A stretch of DNA of 64,000 bases, taken from NCBI RefSeq assembly GCF_024397895.1, contig NZ_CP073346.1:2170001-2234000 (forward strand), read 5' to 3'. This DNA is from Pseudomonas benzenivorans. GTDB taxonomy: Bacteria; Pseudomonadota; Gammaproteobacteria; Pseudomonadales; Pseudomonadaceae. The notes beneath the pieces are model-generated. The model made no database searches. It had not been told where the DNA came from and saw only the letters and a list, made by a program, of their open reading frames with translations. Shown in pieces: positions 1 through 11,205 of this stretch. The translations under genes and the position numbers were made by a program. How positions within the stretch are numbered: position 1 is the stretch's first letter; every line of letters begins with the position of its first letter.

Positions 1-1
1 G

Positions 2-418
2 CTGGCCTTCGACCTGCTGCAACGGCGGCTGCGCGGCGTCGATGAATACCTGCCCACGCCCTCCCTGCCGCCGGCCTGGCTGGACAAGGACCTGGCCGGC
101 TACTGCCGGGACCTGGCCGCCCTCAAGGGCCTGGCCGACCCGGGTCCACTTCACGACTGGGCGGAACTGGAGACTCAGGGCTGGCAGCGCCTGGCGGAAG
201 TCCGCAACCTGGAACTACTGCGCGCCCTGTTTCGCCGCCCCCTGGAGCTGTGGCTATTGCTCGACCGTGCCCTTTACCTACAGAACCAGGGTTTTACCGT
301 ACGCCTGGGCACCTTCTGCCCGCGACAGCTCAGCCCGCGCAACCTGCTACTGCTCGCCGAGCGCACAACCACCGAGTTGCCCACACAATCTGTGGATAAC
401 TGTGTTGATAGATTCTGA
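2..418 (+). CDS. 3' end of an unidentified gene, possibly a methyltransferase (partial)
   Basis: The frame is open from the window edge to a TGA at 416-418, giving about 138 C-terminal residues with normal high-GC codon use. The last third contains a hydrophobic patch and the string PRNLLLLAER, which recalls the C-terminus of a family of Pseudomonas SAM-dependent methyltransferases. The catalytic N-terminal part lies outside the window, so this is only a resemblance. The final codons overlap a perfect DnaA-box 9-mer at 391-399. The coding status is fairly sure; the function is not. Confidence 0.5.
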   Translation: MAFDLLQRRLRGVDEYLPTPSLPPAWLDKDLAGYCRDLAALKGLADPGPLHDWAELETQGWQRLAEVRNLELLRALFRRPLELWLLLDRALYLQNQGFTVRLGTFCPRQLSPRNLLLLAERTTTELPTQSVDNCVDRF

Positions 419-576
419 GCAAACAGCTGCGGAGCCCTGCTTATCCAGCCGCATGGCTGCTGACTGTTTTTTAAGCAGAGCATAAAAGCCAATAAAAACA
501 TGACCTTGAGAAAATCCGTGAGAAAGCCCACAGTTTTTACCGATAACCAGGGTGGCAGCCTGCCAGTTGTGCATAA
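391..576. promoter_or_regulatory. Possible DnaA-box cluster
   Basis: TGTGGATAA at 391-399 is the reverse complement of the consensus DnaA box TTATCCACA. TGTGCATAA at 568-576 matches the relaxed consensus TTWTNCACA on the minus strand. A weaker box, TTATCCAGC, lies at 441-449, and the stretch 480-545 between them is AT-rich. The rest of the intergenic region 419-667 holds nothing else recognisable. Whether DnaA binds here is inference. Confidence 0.3.
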
Positions 577-667
577 GGCCCCGCCGGCTGATAGCCAAAC
601 CCGCGCCAAACTGCGCCGGAACGGCTTTACTCGCACGAACGAATGGATATAATGGCGGCCCTTCAGT

Positions 668-743
<76 letters not shown>

Positions 744-750
744 TACAAAC

Positions 751-784
751 AAAAGGCTCGCAGCGATGCGGGCCTTTGTTGTTT
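751..784 (+). terminator. Terminator after tRNA-Thr
   Basis: The hairpin AAAGGC-CGC / GCG-GCCTTT is followed by TTGTTGTTT, eight bases after the tRNA CCA end. It is a plausible intrinsic terminator for the tRNA transcript. Confidence 0.7.
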
Positions 785-904
785 CTGCGATTGAGGGAAA
801 TGGCCACCCTCGTACCATTTCGCCCCATGCAACGCTTGCAGCCGCTGCGCTCAGCCGACAAGCTAGGCGGTACACTCGCAGCCTGAACAATGAGGCCAAT
901 CTCT

Positions 905-1960
905 ATGCGCATTCTGGTCACCGGCGGTGCCGGCTTTATCGGCTCGGCACTGATCCGTCACCTGCTGAACGAAACCGAGCACCAGGTGCTCAACCTGGAC
1001 AAGCTGACCTACGCCGGCAACCTCGAATCCCTGGCAACCGTCGCCGCTAGTCCCCGCTACCAGTTCGTCCAGGCCGACATCGGCGACCAGCCCAAGGTGG
1101 CCGAGATACTCGCCGAGTTCCAACCGGATGCGCTGATGCACCTGGCCGCCGAGTCCCACGTCGACCGCTCCATCGACGGCCCCGCCGCGTTCATCCAGAC
1201 CAACATCGTCGGCACCTACAGCCTGCTGGAAGCGACCCGCGGCTATTGGTCCGCGCTGCCGGACGGGCGCAAGCAGGCGTTTCGCTTTCACCACATCTCC
1301 ACCGACGAGGTCTACGGCGACCTCCATGGTGTCGATGACCTGTTCACCGAAACCACGCCCTACGCCCCCAGCTCCCCCTATTCGGCGAGCAAGGCGGCCT
1401 CCGACCACCTGGTGCGCGCCTGGCAACGGACCTACGGGCTGCCGGTGCTGCTGACCAACTGCTCGAACAACTACGGCCCCTACCACTTCCCGGAAAAGCT
1501 GATCCCCCTGGTGATTCTCAACGCCCTGGATGGCAAGCCGCTGCCGGTCTATGGCAACGGCCAGCAGGTGCGCGACTGGCTGTACGTCGAGGACCACGCC
1601 CGCGCCCTGCTCAAGGTGGTGACCGCGGGCCAGGTCGGCGAGACCTACAATATCGGCGGCCACAACGAGCAGAAGAACCTGCACGTGGTGGAAAGCATCT
1701 GCGCGCTGCTGGATGAACTGGCGCCGCGCCAAGCAGGCGGCTCCTACCGCGAGCAGATCAGCTTCGTCGCCGACCGCCCCGGCCACGACCAGCGCTATGC
1801 CATCGACGCCAGCAAGATCGAACGCGAACTGGGCTGGAAGCCCGAGGAAACCTTCGCCAGCGGCCTGCGCAAGACCGTGCGCTGGTACCTGGACAACCTC
1901 GACTGGTGCCGCCGCGTGCAGGACGGCAGCTATCAACGCGAGCGCCTCGGCGCCCTGTAA
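905..1960 (+). CDS. rmlB: dTDP-glucose 4,6-dehydratase
   Basis: RmlB converts dTDP-glucose to dTDP-4-keto-6-deoxyglucose, the second step of dTDP-L-rhamnose synthesis for LPS and rhamnolipids. The protein starts with the Rossmann motif GGAGFIGS and carries the catalytic YSASKAASD (Tyr-X3-Lys) of short-chain dehydrogenases and the family signature [11 protein letters not shown]. An in-frame ATG exists at 890, but GAGG at 892-895 sits nine bases before the ATG at 905 and homologues begin [10 protein letters not shown], so 905 is preferred (351 residues). It heads the rmlBACD operon; rmlA starts 12 bp after its stop. Confidence 0.96.
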   Translation: MRILVTGGAGFIGSALIRHLLNETEHQVLNLDKLTYAGNLESLATVAASPRYQFVQADIGDQPKVAEILAEFQPDALMHLAAESHVDRSIDGPAAFIQTNIVGTYSLLEATRGYWSALPDGRKQAFRFHHISTDEVYGDLHGVDDLFTETTPYAPSSPYSASKAASDHLVRAWQRTYGLPVLLTNCSNNYGPYHFPEKLIPLVILNALDGKPLPVYGNGQQVRDWLYVEDHARALLKVVTAGQVGETYNIGGHNEQKNLHVVESICALLDELAPRQAGGSYREQISFVADRPGHDQRYAIDASKIERELGWKPEETFASGLRKTVRWYLDNLDWCRRVQDGSYQRERLGAL

Positions 1961-1972
1961 GGAGCAGTATCC

Positions 1973-2845
1973 ATGAAAGGCATCATCCTGGCGGGCGGCT
2001 CCGGTACCCGCCTGCACCCGATCACCCTGGGCGTGTCCAAGCAGCTGCTGCCGATCTACGACAAGCCGATGATCTACTACCCGATCTCCGTGCTGATGCT
2101 CGCCGGCATCCGCGACATCCTGATCATCTCCACCCCCCACGACCTGCCCCAGTTCGAGAAGATGCTCGGCGACGGCAGCCAGTTCGGCGTGCGTCTCTGC
2201 TATGCCGAACAGCCGTCGCCGGATGGCCTGGCCCAGGCGTTCCTGATTGGCGAGTCGTTTATCGGCGACGACTCGGTGTGCCTGATCCTCGGCGACAACA
2301 TCTTCCACGGCCAGCACTTTGGCGAACAGCTGCAACGCGCGGCGAGCCTTGCGAGCGGCGCCACCGTCTTCGGCTACTGGGTCAGCGACCCGGAGCGCTT
2401 CGGCGTGGTCGAATTCGACGCCCAGGGGCGCGCCGTGTCCATCGAGGAAAAACCGGCCAAGCCGAAGTCCAGCTACGCGGTCACTGGCCTGTATTTCTAC
2501 GACAACGACGTGGTGGAGATCGCCAAGGCGGTGAAACCTTCAGCCCGCGGCGAGCTGGAGATCACCGACATCAACAACACCTACCTCAAGCGCGGCGACC
2601 TGCGCGTCGAGCGTTTCGGCCGTGGCTTCGCCTGGCTCGATACCGGCACCCACGACAGCCTGCTGGAAGCCTCGCAATATGTGCAGACCATCGAGCACCG
2701 CCAGGGCCTGAAAGTCGCCTGCCTGGAGGAGGTGGCCTTCCAGAACGGCTGGATCGATCGTGACCAGTTGCTCAGCCAGGCGCAAGCCTTCGGCAAGACC
2801 GGCTACGGCCAGTACCTGTTCAAGCTGGCGGAGGAGCACGCGTGA
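1973..2845 (+). CDS. rmlA: Glucose-1-phosphate thymidylyltransferase
   Basis: RmlA joins glucose-1-phosphate and dTTP to make dTDP-glucose, the committed step of the rhamnose pathway, and is usually feedback-inhibited by dTDP-rhamnose. The N-terminus [16 protein letters not shown] is the nucleotidyltransferase signature. The family motifs [17 protein letters not shown] and [18 protein letters not shown] are all present. The length of 290 residues is normal. An AGGAG lies just upstream of the ATG, and the 3' end overlaps rmlC by four bases (GTGA), indicating translational coupling. Confidence 0.97.
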   Translation: MKGIILAGGSGTRLHPITLGVSKQLLPIYDKPMIYYPISVLMLAGIRDILIISTPHDLPQFEKMLGDGSQFGVRLCYAEQPSPDGLAQAFLIGESFIGDDSVCLILGDNIFHGQHFGEQLQRAASLASGATVFGYWVSDPERFGVVEFDAQGRAVSIEEKPAKPKSSYAVTGLYFYDNDVVEIAKAVKPSARGELEITDINNTYLKRGDLRVERFGRGFAWLDTGTHDSLLEASQYVQTIEHRQGLKVACLEEVAFQNGWIDRDQLLSQAQAFGKTGYGQYLFKLAEEHA

Positions 2846-3387
2846 ACATCATTCAGACCGACCTGCCAGGCGTGCTGATCCTCGAACCCAAGGTGTTCGG
2901 CGATGAGCGCGGCTTTTTCTACGAAAGCTTCAACGCCCGCGCCTTCGCCGAGGCCATAGGCATGGACCGGGAATTCGTCCAGGACAACCATTCGCGCTCG
3001 CAGCGCGGCGTGCTGCGCGGCCTGCACTACCAGGTGCAGCAGGCCCAGGGCAAGCTGGTGCGGGTCACCGCCGGCGAGGTCTACGACGTGGCGGTGGACA
3101 TTCGCCGCGCCTCGCCGACCTTCGGCCGCTGGATCGGCGTGCAGCTGTCCGCCGAGAACAAGCGCCAGCTCTGGGTGCCGGAAGGCTACGCCCATGGTTT
3201 CCTGGTGCTCAGCGAGTTCGCCGAGTTCCTCTACAAGACCACCGACTACTACGCCCCGGCCCATGAGCGCTGCATCCGCTGGGACGACCCGAGCCTGGCC
3301 ATCGACTGGCCGCTCGCCGCAGCGCCGCAGCTGTCGGCCAAGGACCAGGCCGGCCTCAGCCTGGGCGAAGCGGAGCTGTTCCCATGA
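2842..3387 (+). CDS. rmlC: dTDP-4-dehydrorhamnose 3,5-epimerase
   Basis: RmlC epimerises dTDP-4-keto-6-deoxyglucose at C3 and C5 (third step). The 181-residue cupin-fold protein has the family motifs [29 protein letters not shown] (catalytic His within GLHYQ) and [14 protein letters not shown]. The start is GTG, overlapping the rmlA stop. Its own stop overlaps the rmlD ATG by four bases. Confidence 0.96.
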   Translation: MNIIQTDLPGVLILEPKVFGDERGFFYESFNARAFAEAIGMDREFVQDNHSRSQRGVLRGLHYQVQQAQGKLVRVTAGEVYDVAVDIRRASPTFGRWIGVQLSAENKRQLWVPEGYAHGFLVLSEFAEFLYKTTDYYAPAHERCIRWDDPSLAIDWPLAAAPQLSAKDQAGLSLGEAELFP

Positions 3388-4253
3388 AAATCCTGTTGCT
3401 CGGTCAGCACGGCCAGGTCAGCCAGGAGCTGCAGCTGTGTCTTGCTGGGCAGGCAGAGTTGGTCGTGCGCGGGCGCGACCAGCTCGACCTCGGCCAGCCG
3501 GAGCAGATTCGCCAGCTGGTCCGCGCCCTGCGCCCCGAGCTGATCATCAATGCCGCGGCCCACACCGCGGTCGACCAGGCCGAAAGCGAGCCCGAGCTGG
3601 CCTTCGCGATCAACGCCATGGCGCCCGAGGTCCTGGCGCAGGAGGCGGCTGCCCTGGACGTGCCGCTGATCCACTATTCCACCGACTACGTGTTCGACGG
3701 CGACAAGCCGACGCCCTACATCGAGGCCGACGAGCCCAACCCGCTGGGCGTCTACGGGCGCAGCAAGCTGGCCGGCGAACAGGCGATCCAGGCGGTCGGC
3801 GGCGCGCACCTGATCCTGCGCACCAGCTGGGTCTATTCGCTGCACGGGCGCAATTTCCTGCTGACCATGCAACGCCTGCTGCAGGAGCGTGACGCGCTCA
3901 AGGTCGTGGCCGACCAGATCGGCGCGCCCACCTGGGCCGGCAGCATCGCCGCCGCCACCGCCGAGCTGATCGGCCATTGGCGCTCCGGCCAGGCCGGCCC
4001 CTGGGGCACCTACCACCTGACCGGGCAGGGCGAGACCTCCTGGTTCGGCTTCGCCAGCGCCATCGCCGAGCAGCTGCGCACCCAAGGCAAAGCCACCGCC
4101 CAACTCGAGGCCATCCCCAGCAGCGCCTACCCGACCCCGGCGCAACGCCCGCTCAACTCGCGCCTGGACTGCTCGCGCCTGCAACGGGATTGGCATATCC
4201 AGCTGCCCGACTGGCACGACGCCTTGCTGGAATGCCTGGCCAACCCGCGCTAA
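3384..4253 (+). CDS. rmlD: dTDP-4-dehydrorhamnose reductase
   Basis: RmlD reduces dTDP-6-deoxy-L-lyxo-4-hexulose to dTDP-L-rhamnose with NAD(P)H. The 289-residue protein has an N-terminal Rossmann motif (LLLGQHGQVSQEL), the conserved NAAAHTAVDQAE and STDYVFDGD, and the catalytic YGRSKLAGE (Tyr-X3-Lys). It is the last gene of rmlBACD. From memory, P. aeruginosa has the order rmlBDAC, so rmlD has moved here. No clear terminator follows. Confidence 0.95.
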   Translation: MKILLLGQHGQVSQELQLCLAGQAELVVRGRDQLDLGQPEQIRQLVRALRPELIINAAAHTAVDQAESEPELAFAINAMAPEVLAQEAAALDVPLIHYSTDYVFDGDKPTPYIEADEPNPLGVYGRSKLAGEQAIQAVGGAHLILRTSWVYSLHGRNFLLTMQRLLQERDALKVVADQIGAPTWAGSIAAATAELIGHWRSGQAGPWGTYHLTGQGETSWFGFASAIAEQLRTQGKATAQLEAIPSSAYPTPAQRPLNSRLDCSRLQRDWHIQLPDWHDALLECLANPR

Positions 4254-4425
4254 GGGCTTGATGCCCGCCGTCAGGCCGCGGCGGCCATGAGCGGCCATAG
4301 CTGCCCGGGCCTGTTCGCCGGTTGAAGCGGCAAACGCCAGGCAGTGCGCCGGGCAGCAAGAGCAGCCGCTACCCGCGCGCCAGCCATCGGCTGGGCCTCG
4401 ACAACATCCCCCAGCTGTCGCTGCC

Positions 4426-4441
4426 TGGTCCGACAATTGCT
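4426..4441 (+). promoter_or_regulatory. Possible sigma-54 promoter for dctBD
   Basis: TGGTCCGACAATTGCT has GG and GC exactly 10 bases apart and agrees with the -24/-12 consensus TGGYRYR-N4-TTGCW except at one position. It lies about 70 bp upstream of the preferred dctB start. It is the only promoter-like site noted in the 256-bp rmlD-dctB gap. It would imply autoregulation by DctD; this is inference. Confidence 0.4.
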
Positions 4442-4509
4442 TTATGCTCAGTTCCGGGGCGCCGCGCCCCTTACTATGCTCAGCATTACCGCGATCGAGT
4501 CATCCGCCC

Positions 4510-6317
4510 ATGCCCTCCACCGCATTACCCCGCCGCCCGCGCTGGCGCAGCCTGGCCCTGCTGGCGATAGCCCTGGCCTCCCTGCTCTGGCCCCTGCAGC
4601 AACTGGCCGAGCGCTACTACCGTGACGCCCTGGACCGGCAGAGCGGCCAGACCCTCGACCTCTATGTCGCCAACCTGCTCGGCACCCTGCGCCGCTATGA
4701 GGTGTTGCCACCGATCCTCAGTCAGCTGCCGGCCTTGCGCCAGCTGCTGCAGCAACGCGACGACGGCGGCCTGCGTGACCAGGCCAACCGCCTGCTCGGC
4801 GGCCTGCAACAACAGACCGGCGCCGACGTGATCTACCTGATGGCGCCCGACGGCCAGACCCTGGCGGCCTCCAACTGGGATCAGGCCGACAGCTTCGTCA
4901 CGCGCAACTTTTCCTATCGCCCCTACTTCCTGGAAGCCATGCAAGGCCGCGCCGGGCGCTTCTTCGGCCTCGGCACCACCTCGCGCAAGCGTGGCTACTT
5001 CTTCGCCGCGCCGGTGCGCGAGGGCCTGCGGATCATCGGCGTACTGGTGGTCAAGGTCGACCTGGACCACAGCGAAACCCTGTGGGGCAGTCGCCCCGAG
5101 CAATTGCTGGTAACCGACAGCCATGGCGTGGTGATCCTCACCTCCCACCCCGACTGGCGCTTCCACGCCACCCGCAAGCTGGACAAGGCCGAGCGGGCGA
5201 CCATCGCCGACACCCAGCCCTACCTGATTCAGTCGCCGCCACCGCTGCGCCTCGATGATCAGGCCTGGCTTCGCCAGGCGCGCGATCTGGAGGACATCGG
5301 CTGGACCGCCAGCATCCTGGTCCCGCGCAGCCTGCTCGACCGTCCCGTGCGCTCGGCCGTCGCCATCGGTGGCGCCGCGCTGCTGGTGCTGATCCTGCTG
5401 CTAGGGCTGCTGATGCAGCGGCGCCGCCACTACCTCGAGCGCATCGCCCTGGACGCCCGGGCGCGCCAGTTGCTGGAACAGCGCGTACAGGAGCGCACCC
5501 AGGACCTGGAGCGGCTCAACAGCCGCCTGAAACAGGAGGTGCTGGAGCGCGAACAGGCCCAGCAGGAGCTGGTGCGGGCCCAGGACGAAGTGGTCCAGGC
5601 CGGCAAGCTCTCGGCCCTCGGCACCATGAGCGCGAGCATCAGCCACGAACTCAACCAGCCCCTGGCGGCGATTCGCAGCTACGCCGACAACGCCGGCGTG
5701 CTGCTCGACCACCAGCGCGCCGAGGACGCCCGCGACAACTTGCGCCTGATCAGCCAGCTGACCGAGCGCATGGCCTCGATCATCGCCCACCTGCGCGCCT
5801 TCGCCCGCCGCGATCGTCACGCCCCGGAGAGCGTCGCCCTGCAGCCGGCCATCGACGACGCCCTGGCCCTGCTGGCCAAGCGCCGCCAGGCCCAGCAGGT
5901 CGAACTGATCCGCGACCTGCCGGACGCCACCCTGTGGGTCCAGGCCGGCGAGACCCGCCTGCGCCAGGTGCTCGGCAACCTGCTGGCCAACGCCCTCGAC
6001 GCGCTGGCCGAAATGCCGCCGCCGCGGCGCCTCTGGCTCAGTGCCGAACGCAGCGGCGACGGCATCGAATTGCAGCTGCGCGACAACGGCCCGGGGTTTT
6101 CCGCCGAGGCCCTGCAACGCGCCCGCGAGCCGTTCTTCACCACCAAGACCAGCGCCCAGGGCCTGGGCCTCGGCCTGGCGATCTGCGACACCCTGATGCG
6201 CGCCCTGGGGGGCGAGCTGCTGCTGGCCAACCACCCCGCCGGTGGCGCCCTGTTGACCCTGCGCCTGCGCGCCGCCGAGCACGGCGTGAACATTCAGCCG
6301 CCCGAGGACTTTGCCCC

Positions 6318-6321
<4 letters not shown>
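4510..6321 (+). CDS. dctB: C4-dicarboxylate sensor histidine kinase DctB
   Basis: DctB senses periplasmic C4-dicarboxylates and phosphorylates DctD. From the ATG at 4510 (603 residues) it has a first membrane helix at about 13-30, a periplasmic Cache-like sensor of about 250 residues, a second helix at about 281-301 and a coiled coil at about 320-360. The dimerisation box SASISHELNQPLAA carries the phospho-accepting His at about 379. The ATPase domain has its N box (NLLANALDAL), DNGPGF and GLGLGLAICDTL. A longer frame opens at 4444, but its extra residues do not look like the family N-terminus. The stop overlaps dctD (ATGA). Confidence 0.93.
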
Positions 6322-7706
<1,385 letters not shown>

Positions 7707-7707
7707 C

Positions 7708-7723
7708 TGGCGGATATCCGCCA
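7708..7723. promoter_or_regulatory. Perfect 16-bp palindrome, candidate DctD upstream activator site
   Basis: TGGCGGATATCCGCCA is a perfect palindrome starting right after the dctD stop, about 135 bp upstream of the sigma-54 promoter of dctP. That distance is typical for an enhancer of a sigma-54 activator. Assignment to DctD is inference from position and symmetry. Confidence 0.5.
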
Positions 7724-7843
7724 CACCTGCGCCCACAGCCGGCGCCGGCATTCAGCGCCAAAGCCACCACGGCGGTCATATCCCCCCTCTAGCGCCGGCT
7801 GTAGCGGCCTGCGCTCGGCCCATCGCGCGCCCGAGCGCAACCC

Positions 7844-7859
7844 TGGCATGGCGGTTGCT
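7844..7859 (+). promoter_or_regulatory. Sigma-54 (-24/-12) promoter of dctPQM
   Basis: TGGCATGGCGGTTGCT matches the consensus TGGCRYR-N4-TTGCW at every position, with GG and GC spaced 10 bp apart. It lies about 150 bp upstream of dctP, and a sigma-54 activator gene (dctD) is immediately upstream. The 306-bp gap 7707-8012 otherwise holds only the palindrome at 7708-7723 and a long leader. Confidence 0.8.
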
Positions 7860-7946
7860 CTAGTCACTCCAGGCGATCCCACAGATTCCAGTCCGGGCCG
7901 GTTCGGCCCTGCGTCCGTCACTTTTCGACAGGCCGCCTAGACTTGA

Positions 7947-9005
<1,059 letters not shown>

Positions 9006-9013
9006 GGCCGTCT

Positions 9014-9069
9014 GGCGCCCGGGCGGTTTCGCCCCGGGTGCCCCAAGGGCGCTGCCTCTGGTAGCGCCC
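9014..9069 (+). promoter_or_regulatory. Two intercistronic hairpins between dctP and dctQ
   Basis: GGCGCCCGGG pairs with CCCGGGTGCC (9014-9042, one G-U) and GGGCGCT pairs with AGCGCCC (9047-9069). Neither is followed by a U-run. They could stabilise the dctP 3' end or attenuate readthrough, as expected where a binding protein is needed in excess over its permease. Confidence 0.5.
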
Positions 9070-9146
9070 GGCATCACCCGGTGGGTCAGCGCCCACGCCT
9101 GGCCCGCCCCATGTGTTATCCACCTGTTCACCGGGAGACTCGAACG

Positions 9147-9794
9147 ATGAACGCCTTGCGGCGCGTCTGGGACCACTTCGAGGAAGGCTTTATCGCCTTC
9201 CTGCTGGGGACCATGACGCTAGTGACATTCGTCTATGTGATCCTCAATAACCTCTACACGGTGTTCTACAGCCTTGGCGACAACTGGCCGGCGGCCAGCG
9301 ACCTGTTCTTCGCCATCGGTGACAGCGTGATCGAGATGGCCCAGGCCATGACCTGGAGCATCGCCCTGACCAAGGCCCTGTTCGCCTGGCTGATCTTCTT
9401 CGGCCTGGCCTATGGCGTGCGTACCGCCGGGCACATCGGCGTCGACGCCCTGGTCAAGCTGGCCAAGAAGCCCACCCAGCGCATCATCGGCCTGATCGCC
9501 TGCCTGTGCTGCCTGGGCTATGCCGGGTTGATCAGCGTGGCCAGCTTCGACTGGGTGCGTACCCTGCTGACCGCCGGTATCGGTGCCGAGGACCTCGGCC
9601 ACTACGGCATCAAGCAATGGCATATCACCCTGATCGTGCCCTTCGGCTACGCCATGGTGTTCATCCGTTTCCTGGAAATCTTCGTGCGCATCCTGCGTAA
9701 CCAGCAGACCGGCCTGGGCCTGGCCGACGAGGCCGCCGAGGCGATGAAACTGACCGAGCACGACGACGCATCGAAGAAGGACCCCAAGCCATGA
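9147..9794 (+). CDS. dctQ: TRAP transporter small permease DctQ
   Basis: DctQ is the four-helix small membrane subunit of the C4-dicarboxylate TRAP transporter. From the ATG at 9147 (GGGAG upstream) the protein has 215 residues, with hydrophobic segments at about 17-40, 72-90, 110-130 and 158-180. A longer frame opens at 9081, but homologues begin near MNALRRVWDHFEEG. The 3' end overlaps dctM by four bases (ATGA). Confidence 0.9.
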   Translation: MNALRRVWDHFEEGFIAFLLGTMTLVTFVYVILNNLYTVFYSLGDNWPAASDLFFAIGDSVIEMAQAMTWSIALTKALFAWLIFFGLAYGVRTAGHIGVDALVKLAKKPTQRIIGLIACLCCLGYAGLISVASFDWVRTLLTAGIGAEDLGHYGIKQWHITLIVPFGYAMVFIRFLEIFVRILRNQQTGLGLADEAAEAMKLTEHDDASKKDPKP

Positions 9795-11074
9795 CCATTC
9801 TGTTCCTCTTCGTCCTGCTGTTCCTGCTGATGTTCATCGGCGTGCCGATCGCCGTGTCCCTGGGCCTGGCCGGCTCCATGACCATCATGCTGTTCAGCCC
9901 GGACTCGGTGCGCTCGCTGGCGATCAAGCTGTTCGAGACCTCCGAGCACTACACCCTGCTGGCCATCCCGTTCTTCCTGCTGTCCGGCGCCTTCATGACC
10001 ACCGGCGGCGTGGCCAAGCGCCTGATCGACTTCGCCAACGCCTGCGTCGGCCATATCCGTGGCGGTCTGGCGATTTCCGCGGTGCTCGCCTGCATGCTGT
10101 TCGCCGCCCTGTCCGGCTCCAGCCCGGCCACCGTGGCCGCGGTCGGTTCCATCGCCATCGCCGGCATGGTCCGCTCCGGCTACCCCCAGGCGTTCGGCGC
10201 CGGCATCGTCTGCAACGCCGGCACCCTGGGCATCCTCATCCCGCCGTCGATCGTCATGGTGGTCTATGCCGCGGCCACCGAGCAGTCGGTGGGCAAGCTG
10301 TTCATGGCCGGGGTGATGCCCGGGCTGCTGCTCGGCCTGGCGCTGATGACGGCGATCTACATCGTCGCGCGCAAGATGAACCTGCCGGCCATGCCGCGGG
10401 CCAGCTTCCGCGAGCTGGTCGCCACCGGGCGCAAGGCGATCTGGGGCCTGCTGCTGATGGTGATCATCCTCGGCGGTATCTACACCGGCATGTTCACCCC
10501 GACCGAGGCTGCGGCGGTGGCGGCGGTCTACGCCGGCTTCGTGGCGCTGTTCGTGTACAAGGACATGACCATCCGCGAGTGCCCCAAGGTGCTGCTGGAG
10601 TCCGGCAAGCTGTCGATCATGCTGATGTTCATCATCGCCAACGCCATGCTGTTCGCCCATGTCCTGACCACCGAGCAGATCCCCCAGCAGATCACCGCCT
10701 GGGTGGTGGAGATGGGCCTGCAGCCCTGGCAGTTCCTGATGGTGGTGAACATCGTGCTGCTGATCGCCGGCGCCTTCATGGAGCCCTCGGCGATCATCCT
10801 GATCCTCGCGCCGATCCTCTTCCCGATTGCCGTGCAGCTGGGCATCGACCCGATCCACCTGGGCATCATCATGGTGGTGAACATGGAGATCGGCCTGATC
10901 ACCCCGCCGGTGGGCCTGAACCTGTTCGTCACCTCGGCGGTGACCGGCATGCCCCTGACCTCGGTGATCCGCGCGGCCTGGCCGTGGCTGATGCTGCTGC
11001 TGAGCTTCCTGCTGGTGATCACCTACATCCCGGCGGTGTCCCTGGCCCTGCCGAACTGGCTGGGCATGAGCTAA
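9791..11074 (+). CDS. dctM: TRAP transporter large permease DctM
   Basis: DctM is the 427-residue, roughly 12-helix catalytic permease that drives Na+-coupled dicarboxylate uptake with DctQ and DctP. It shows the family repeats SLGLAGSMTIML, GSSPATVAAVGSIAIAGM, GTLGILIPPSIVMVVYA and ITPPVGLNLFVTS. It is translationally coupled to dctQ. A strong terminator follows 35 bp after the stop. Confidence 0.95.
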   Translation: MTILFLFVLLFLLMFIGVPIAVSLGLAGSMTIMLFSPDSVRSLAIKLFETSEHYTLLAIPFFLLSGAFMTTGGVAKRLIDFANACVGHIRGGLAISAVLACMLFAALSGSSPATVAAVGSIAIAGMVRSGYPQAFGAGIVCNAGTLGILIPPSIVMVVYAAATEQSVGKLFMAGVMPGLLLGLALMTAIYIVARKMNLPAMPRASFRELVATGRKAIWGLLLMVIILGGIYTGMFTPTEAAAVAAVYAGFVALFVYKDMTIRECPKVLLESGKLSIMLMFIIANAMLFAHVLTTEQIPQQITAWVVEMGLQPWQFLMVVNIVLLIAGAFMEPSAIILILAPILFPIAVQLGIDPIHLGIIMVVNMEIGLITPPVGLNLFVTSAVTGMPLTSVIRAAWPWLMLLLSFLLVITYIPAVSLALPNWLGMS

Positions 11075-11108
11075 ACGCCCCTGCTTCGGGACCTCCCGTA
11101 CCCATTGT

Positions 11109-11135
11109 GCCCGGTCCCAGCGCCGGGCTTTTTTA
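11109..11135 (+). terminator. Terminator of dctPQM
   Basis: The stem GCCCGG/CCGGGC with an 8-base loop is followed by six T, 35 bp after the dctM stop. Confidence 0.85.
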
Positions 11136-11205
11136 TGCCTGGGACCCAGTCGAGGGCGCCGTACGGCTCGGCTCAGCGCCGGGCCGCAACCTCGCGCGCC
11201 AACCC

